Assembly: GCF_910592395.1 (NCBI RefSeq)
Contig: NC_088319.1
Span: 1,612,001-1,676,000, forward strand
Length of the DNA stretch: 64,000 nt
Reading direction: 5' to 3'
Origin: Lineus longissimus
Lineage: Eukaryota > Nemertea > Pilidiophora > Heteronemertea > Lineidae
The position numbers and the translations under genes are program-made. How positions within the stretch are numbered: position 1 is the first letter of the stretch; the number at the start of each line of letters is the position of its first letter. The notes under the pieces were generated by a model. The model saw nothing but the letters and a program-made list of their open reading frames with translations. It was not told where the DNA came from and did not search any database. Positions 59,201 through 64,000 of this stretch are shown here, piece by piece.

Positions 59201-62200
59201 ATCAAGCCAAGATCTCGTATGCTTCATGCATTAATAACAGTAAGTACCCTATCAAGCCAAGATCTTGTATGCTTCATGCATTAATGACAGTAAGTACTCT
59301 ATCAAGCCAAGATCTTGTATGCTTCATGCATTAATAACAGAAAGTACCCTATCAAGCCAAGATCTTGTATGCTTCATGCATTAATAACAGTAAGTACCCT
59401 ATCAAGCCAAGATCTTGTATGCTTCATGCATTAATAACAGTAAGTACCCTATCAAGCCAAGATCTTGTATGCTTCATGCATTAATAACAGTAAGTACCCT
59501 ATCAAGCCAAGATCTTGTATGCTTCATGCATTAATAACAGTAAGTACCCTATCAAGCCAAGATCTTGTATGCTTCATGCATTAATAACAGTAAGTACCCT
59601 ATCAAGCCAAGATCTTGTATGCTTCATGCATTAATAACAGTAAGTACCCTATCAAGCCAAGATCTTGTATGCTTCATGCATTAATAACAGTAAGTACCCT
59701 ATCAAGCCAAGATCTTGTATGCTTCATGCATTAATAACAGTAAGTACCCTATCAAGCCAAGATCTTGTATGCTTCATGCATTAATAACAGTAAGTACCCT
59801 ATCAAGCCAAGATCTTGTATGCTTCATGCATTAATAACAGTAAGTACCCTATCAAGCCAAGATCGTGTATGCTTCATGCATTGATAACAGTAAGTACCCT
59901 ATCAAGCCAAGATCGTGTATGCTTCATGCATTAATGACAGTAAGTACTCTATCAAGCCAAGATCTGGTATGCTTATGCATTAATGACAGTAAGTACTCTA
60001 TCAAGCCAAGATCTTGTATGCTTCATGCATTACTGATAGTAAGTACTATATCAAGCCAAGATCTTGTATGCTTCATGCATTACTGATAGTAAGTACTATA
60101 TCAAGCCAAGATCTTGTATGCTTCATGCATTAATAACAGCAAGTACCCTATCAAGCCAAGATCTTGTATGCTTCATGCATTGATAACAGTAAGTACCCTA
60201 TCAAGCCAAGATCTTGTATGCTTCATGCATTAATAACAGTAAGTACCCTATCAAGCCAAGATCTTGTATGCTTCATGCATTAATAACAGTAAGTACCCTA
60301 TCAAGCCAAGATCTTGTATGCTTCATGCATTAATAACAGTAAGTACCCTATCAAGCCAAGATCTTGTATGCTTCATGCATTAATAACAGTAAGTACCCTA
60401 TCAAGCCAAGATCTTGTATGCTTCATGCATTAATAACAGTAAGTACCCTATCAAGCCAAGATCTTGTATGCTTCATGCATTAATAACAGTAAGTACCCTA
60501 TCAAGCCAAGATCTTGTATGCTTCATGCATTAATAACAGTAAGTACCCTATCAAGCCAAGATCTTGTATGCTTCATGCATTGATAACAGTAAGTACCCTA
60601 TCAAGCCAAGATCTTGTGTGCTTCATGCATTGATAACAGTAAGTACCCTATCAAGCCAAGATCTTGTATGCTTCATGCATTGATAACAGTAAGTACCCTA
60701 TCAAGCCAAGATCTTGTATGCTTCATGCATTGATAACAGTAAGTACCCTATCAAGCCAAGATCTTGTATGCTTCATGCATTGATAACAGTAAGTACTATA
60801 TCAAGCCAAGATCTTGTATGCTTCATGCATTGATAACAGTAAGTACCCTATCAAGCCAAGATCTTGTATGCCTTATGCATTAAGGTGCAGAGATACTGGG
60901 TGAATTCTTTATAGTCCGAAACCTAAACAGGAAATGAAATGAAAAATGCTTTTTGCTATAACTTATATCATGTATCAATTAGGGGTCAGTCAACACACGG
61001 TATACATGTAGTACAGTGTCACCATTCAGCATGACCTCTCTAATCAGTACACCTCTCTAAAAAGGACATACCTGTCAGTCCCGAGGGTGTCCTTAATAGA
61101 GAGATTCTACTTCATCATATTTCCTCTTTCAGCACAGATTGAAGAGATCGGTGATCAGCCATTAAAGGATGTCCTGCTAAGCGTTGGAGGGTGGCCCGTA
61201 GTGCAGGGTGATTGGGACGAATCCAAGTTTCACCTTGAGGCGATGCTGACGAAACTGAGGAAGGAATATAACGCGCCGATATTTATCGAGTCGTTTGTCG
61301 CGGCCGATGACAAGAATTCCACTGTTCGCATTCTCCAAGTAAGAAGTACCGAGGAACGTCCATTAGGGCCTTGCATTAGGGGGTTTCTGCTAAAGCAGAA
61401 TGGCAGGGGGGCCCTGTTGCCCTTTTTTTCAAAAGAAAATGCTTTGCCATTTTAAAAGAAATAAGTAAAAAGTTTGTTTCTTCAGTTTTTATGATTAGTA
61501 GAAGTGGTCTGACACCTGATAAAAGGCGTGTTTTATAATACACAATTGCTTCCTTAAAATCTCTTTTGTACCATAAAACTATACAAATTGTTGACTTCAA
61601 ATAAAAGTAGAAATTGCCACGATGAAAAATGCCCTTTTTTGGCTGAAAATTACTCCTGCCTTTTTTGAGTCCAAAGTTGTCCTGCCTTTTGAAATCCTAG
61701 CTGAAACACTAATTCCTTCTTGTTTCCCTATGTTCTAGATAGACCAAGCTGGGCTCGGTTTTCCAAGCCGTGATTACTTCTTGGAGACGAAGCGGTCTGA
61801 TCATGTCGAGGCTTATGTAAAATATATGACGAGTGTCGCGGTGCTGCTGGGAGCGGACAAAGCCAGGGCCGACAGGGAATTTGCCGAGATGTTGAAATTC
61901 GAGACGGAACTTGCCAACGTAGGTATCATATGAAAAAGTGATCAAATTTGATTCCATGTTTACTTGGATATTGGTGGATTAAGGCCCTTGTCATCAGAAC
62001 ATTGAAAGCGGGGGCATAGCTAGCAGGGGCATGGGAGTATAAGTCTCCCTAGAAGTCATATCACTAAAAATGGGGTTTTGTGTGTGATTTTGGCCTGAAA
62101 AATGTCATTTGGCCCACCAAGAGCGAGCCTTGCTCCCTCCTCCAGTCCAGGCCAAAAAGCTTGCTATGTTCCTGTAAAGGGCGTATATCACCATGAGGTT

Positions 62201-63878
62201 CAGGATTGGAACAGATAAGCATGGTAGGGTATGATCAAATCTTCTTCAAATATCTTTAAGATAGCCCCACACCTGAAAATATTGGTAGCCGATATATTGT
62301 CTGCGTTTGACCTCAAACTCCAGATCACCATGACACAGACTGAAAAACAAGATACTGGGGCCCTCTATATGAAGATGACATTAAGAGAACTGCAGCAGAA
62401 GGTCCCGGAGATCCAATGGCTCTACTACTTCAATGGCTTAGTCGAGGAAGAACTCGATGAAAATGAGAAAGTCGTCCTCTTTGCGCTGAAGTATTTCAAG
62501 AAGTTGGGAAAACTCCTGAAGTCCACACCAAAAAGGTAAATGGCCAGTCTGCTGTACAGATATGCCAATATTGATTCAAAAAATGTCAGAACTTTATATA
62601 CTGGCAAAGTATATGACTCTGTTTTGACATGACAATTGCAGCAGCCATGTTGAAGAGTGTAAGTCACTCTCCCTGACCCTACAGTGTCAATCACAATTGA
62701 CATCCTTGAATTCACGTACGTTATGCGCAATGTACATACATGCAACCTATGTGCAGGTTGCACCAATGCTTCAACCACAATCTACGTAACCTCGCGCACC
62801 TTCACAGCAAAACCACTGCGTCAGCTGCACACAGCTCACGCAACACCAGAAAAGCCAATGTCGAATTATACTATCATTTCTTCAGGACTTTAGCCAACTA
62901 CCTGCTCTGGCGAGTGACCATGGGTTTTGCCCCTGAGCTCACGGAACCATACCAGCTCGTTAAGAACCAGTACATAAAAGTCCTACAGGTTAGTTTAAAG
63001 GCCTCGCTCTTCCATTTGTAACAGCAGTGTGAAAGCAATATATAGTTTGAAATTTGTCTTTGACAATCTTGCTTCTTGTGAGCAGCAGCAAAGCCAAACA
63101 TGTCAGTTTTATGTTGTGTAGAACGCTGGCTTAAATCCAGCATGCTTTAGGCAGATGACAGATCATTTTGAAATAGTGTAAAATATTGAATTATAAGCTG
63201 TTATTGTACTAGGATATTATAAACTCTAAAACAATATTGGGTAATTTGTAACGTAATGTAGGAGAAAACCAGAGTGGTAGGAGGAAATTTTGCTGTCAGA
63301 GAGCCTCATGATTCTCTCCATCACGTGGAGATGTGCACTGAGCAGGAGTCGAACCAATGACCTCAGAGGCGACAGGCACAGATGTTAATTTTGAACATTT
63401 TCCCACCACTGCCGTTATGATTTTCTGTGTTGATTGGTGCGTTCAGTGAGCGATTGAAACCACTCTGATGATTCTGATTTGGTGCCTAATTATATTGGCA
63501 GCATCTCACAGAGAAACGGTAGTCATATTTCCAGTGATTGTGGGGGTAGGGACGAAACCACCTATCACAAGTGTTGGGAACTTGGCCGATTGCAGATGGC
63601 CGCTCATGTAGCATTGATGAGACTCCTTGTTGCACACTGTTTGTCTACGTTTTATACAGGGTGTATCTAGGGACAAAGTTCGCTGGCAGAAATGCGTTGA
63701 ATTCGTCAACGAGAGAATGGGGATGGCCGTCGGTGCGATGTTCCTCCGAGATAACTTCAAGAAGGAGAGCAAGGTCGTTGCCTTGGAGATGATCAGCGAC
63801 ATTAGGGACGCTTTCAATGAAATCCTCTTTGAAGCCGATTGGATGGATGATGAAACCAAGATGGTTGCTAAGGAAAAG
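49443..63878 (+). CDS. M13 metallopeptidase (neprilysin/ECE-like), N-terminal two thirds, runs off window
   Basis: Type II membrane zinc endopeptidase of the neprilysin/endothelin-converting-enzyme family, which trims extracellular peptides. Exons: 49443-49827 (ATG at 49542), 53145-53189, 54813-54974, 58713-58796, 61133-61338, 61739-61918, 62324-62535, 62886-62988, 63660-63878, all GT-AG with agreeing phases; 499 residues so far. An in-frame TGA at 49449 and no other ATG before 49542 support the start, and the exon begins after a splice acceptor, so the 5' UTR is split. A short cytoplasmic tail ends in RRRTK before a hydrophobic anchor (residues about 67-90). The ectodomain shows PCDNFFQYACGGW, KAKILYASC, LLSVGGWPVV, AADDKNSTVRI, GLGFPSRDYF and EADWMDDETKMVAKEK, all family hallmarks. 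HExxH and the third zinc ligand lie to the right of the window. Which M13 member it is cannot be told. Confidence 0.95.
49804..50270 (+). repeat. 152-bp tandem repeat x3 spanning M13 exon 1 donor
   Basis: GGGATCAGCA starts at 49804, 49956 and 50108, a period of 152 bp. Copy 1 contains the exon end and CACAAG/GTAAGAAAACG. Copy 2 keeps CACAAG/GTAAGAAAACG unchanged, and copy 3 has diverged to GCGAG/GTAATATG. Copies 1 and 2 also share the AGCACTAGGTTCCAAATTCC segment, so the unit covers coding end, donor and about 128 bp of intron. Confidence 0.95.
52070..52407. mobile_element. 338-bp interspersed element, copy 2
   Basis: TTAAAGGGTAACTCGTGTCA to AGTATCACTTTAAG. It differs from 48765-49100 by a handful of substitutions and single-base indels. 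Confidence 0.88.
52877..53014. mobile_element. CCCAGTTGTTC-type short element, copy 3
   Basis: GGGCTGAGTTGTTCAAAATA to TTAGAACAACTGGGCCC, forming inverted ends. It lies 130 bp before M13 exon 53145. Confidence 0.75.
53295..53680 (+). mobile_element. tRNA-derived SINE-like copy with internal insertion
   Basis: B-box-like GAGTTCGGTTCC near 53354 and the tail ACTCCTACTTACATTACAAT shared with 4640-4880. The middle holds extra TTTGAGTGTTTC repeats. Confidence 0.6.
53757..53933. mobile_element. Pogo-like short element in M13 intron 2
   Basis: TACAGTAAAACCTCTCTATT to GGGGAGGTTCTATTGTA. Confidence 0.88.
54325..54524 (-). mobile_element. TTAAAGGGGTACGC-ended short element, copy 2
   Basis: Reverse orientation of the 40926-41130 copy; it ends ATGGCGTACCCCTTTAA. 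It lies in M13 intron 2. Confidence 0.72.
55177..56317 (-). mobile_element. 1.14-kb interspersed repeat, inverted copy 2
   Basis: Reverse complement of 3105-4251 with very few differences over the whole length, including the (GAC)n tract at about 56213-56262. In M13 intron 3. Confidence 0.92.
56318..58712 (+). other. M13 intron 3, unannotated remainder
   Basis: No exon, repeat array or element copy was recognised apart from a fragment at 57545-57612 related to 34148-34225. Confidence 0.5.
58713..58796 (+). CDS. M13 peptidase exon 4, ending inside a 43-copy minisatellite
   Basis: Acceptor TTGTTCCAG; 84 nt in phase 1/1. It encodes LLEEPKIKFDSDATYKAKIL, then YASCINN, with the conserved Cys. 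Its final 36 bases plus the GTAAGT donor are copy 1 of a 50-bp tandem array. Only this first donor restores the frame into the exon at 61133 (split Thr codon, then QIEEIGDQPLKDVL). Confidence 0.9.
58761..60880 (+). repeat. 50-bp minisatellite, 43 copies, each carrying a 5' splice site
   Basis: The unit contains AAGCCAAGATCTTGTATGCT, then TCATGCATTAATAACAG/TAAGTACCCTATC. I count 43 occurrences of the GCCAAGATC core or a close variant. Two early units are 42 bp instead of 50. Copy 1 is coding plus donor; the rest lie in the following intron. Of 42 donor positions, about 40 keep GTAAGT; exceptions read ACAGAAAGT near 59340 and ACAGCAAGT near 60130. Variants cluster: copies around 58990-59090 and 59930-60000 share TAATGACAG, and the 3' end is rich in TTGATAACAG, indicating local homogenisation. 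There are no unique spacers. Confidence 0.97.
61010..61115. mobile_element. Pogo-like short element, half copy beside M13 exon 5
   Basis: TGACCTCTCTAATCAGTACA to GTGTCCTTAATAGAGAGATT. The right end lies only about 17 bp before exon 61133, so the element's edge probably supplies part of the polypyrimidine/branch region. Confidence 0.75.
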
Positions 63879-64000
63879 GTAAGCATGGCAACTGTTGCTA
63901 GGCAACAGCAATAAGACATGTAGATTGGAATGGGTATAAAACAATCATATTGACAGATTTGATCAATGTTGACCCTAGGTTGCTAAGGAAGATGTAGTCA

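Noticed and set aside
58761-60880. CRISPR-like direct repeat array
   Set aside because: Units abut with no unique spacers, the host is an intron-containing animal genome, and the unit is derived from an exon and its donor.

Overview
The window is animal nuclear DNA, probably from a marine invertebrate. A lophotrochozoan is my guess, but the sequence does not settle the phylum. Genes are split into short exons with GT-AG introns. Introns and intergenic DNA are full of short inverted-repeat elements, tRNA-derived SINE-like copies and minisatellites. There are no bacterial operons.

Four protein genes can be rebuilt exon by exon with consistent splice phases. (1) Positions 2440-19794, plus strand: an LPCAT3/MBOAT5-type lysophospholipid acyltransferase lacking only its first coding exon(s). 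Two of its exons exist as tandem, length-matched duplicates (109 nt twice, 159 nt twice), which look like mutually exclusive cassettes. (2) Positions 33016-27997, minus: a complete nine-exon papain-family (C1A) cysteine peptidase of 386 residues, with signal peptide, ERFNIN propeptide, an altered active-site motif and a Cys-rich insertion. (3) Positions 37440-34282, minus: a complete four-exon NUDT8-type mitochondrial Nudix hydrolase of 296 residues. (4) Positions 49443-63878, plus: the first 499 residues of an M13 (neprilysin/endothelin-converting-enzyme type) type II membrane metallopeptidase. Its catalytic zinc-binding part lies beyond the right edge.

The most unusual signal is a recurring architecture: tandem repeats whose unit spans the last bases of a coding exon, the 5' splice site and the start of the intron. 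It occurs three times in two unrelated genes: M13 exon 1 (152 bp, 3 copies), NUDT8 exon 2 (94 bp, 3 copies) and M13 exon 4 (50 bp, 43 copies, about 40 with an intact GTAAGT donor). None of the periods is a multiple of three.

Layout: 1-2439 repeats and unassigned DNA; 2440-19794 acyltransferase; 19795-27996 3' flank, repeats and two orphan protein-like blocks; 27997-33016 cysteine peptidase; 33017-34281 short spacer; 34282-37440 NUDT8; 38155-40100 nested fold-back element; 40101-49442 repeat-rich DNA with a compact promoter-like cluster near 44.8 kb; 49443-64000 M13 peptidase. The four genes do not form an obvious pathway. They cover membrane phospholipid remodelling, lysosomal or secreted proteolysis, mitochondrial CoA/nucleotide hydrolysis and cell-surface peptide degradation.
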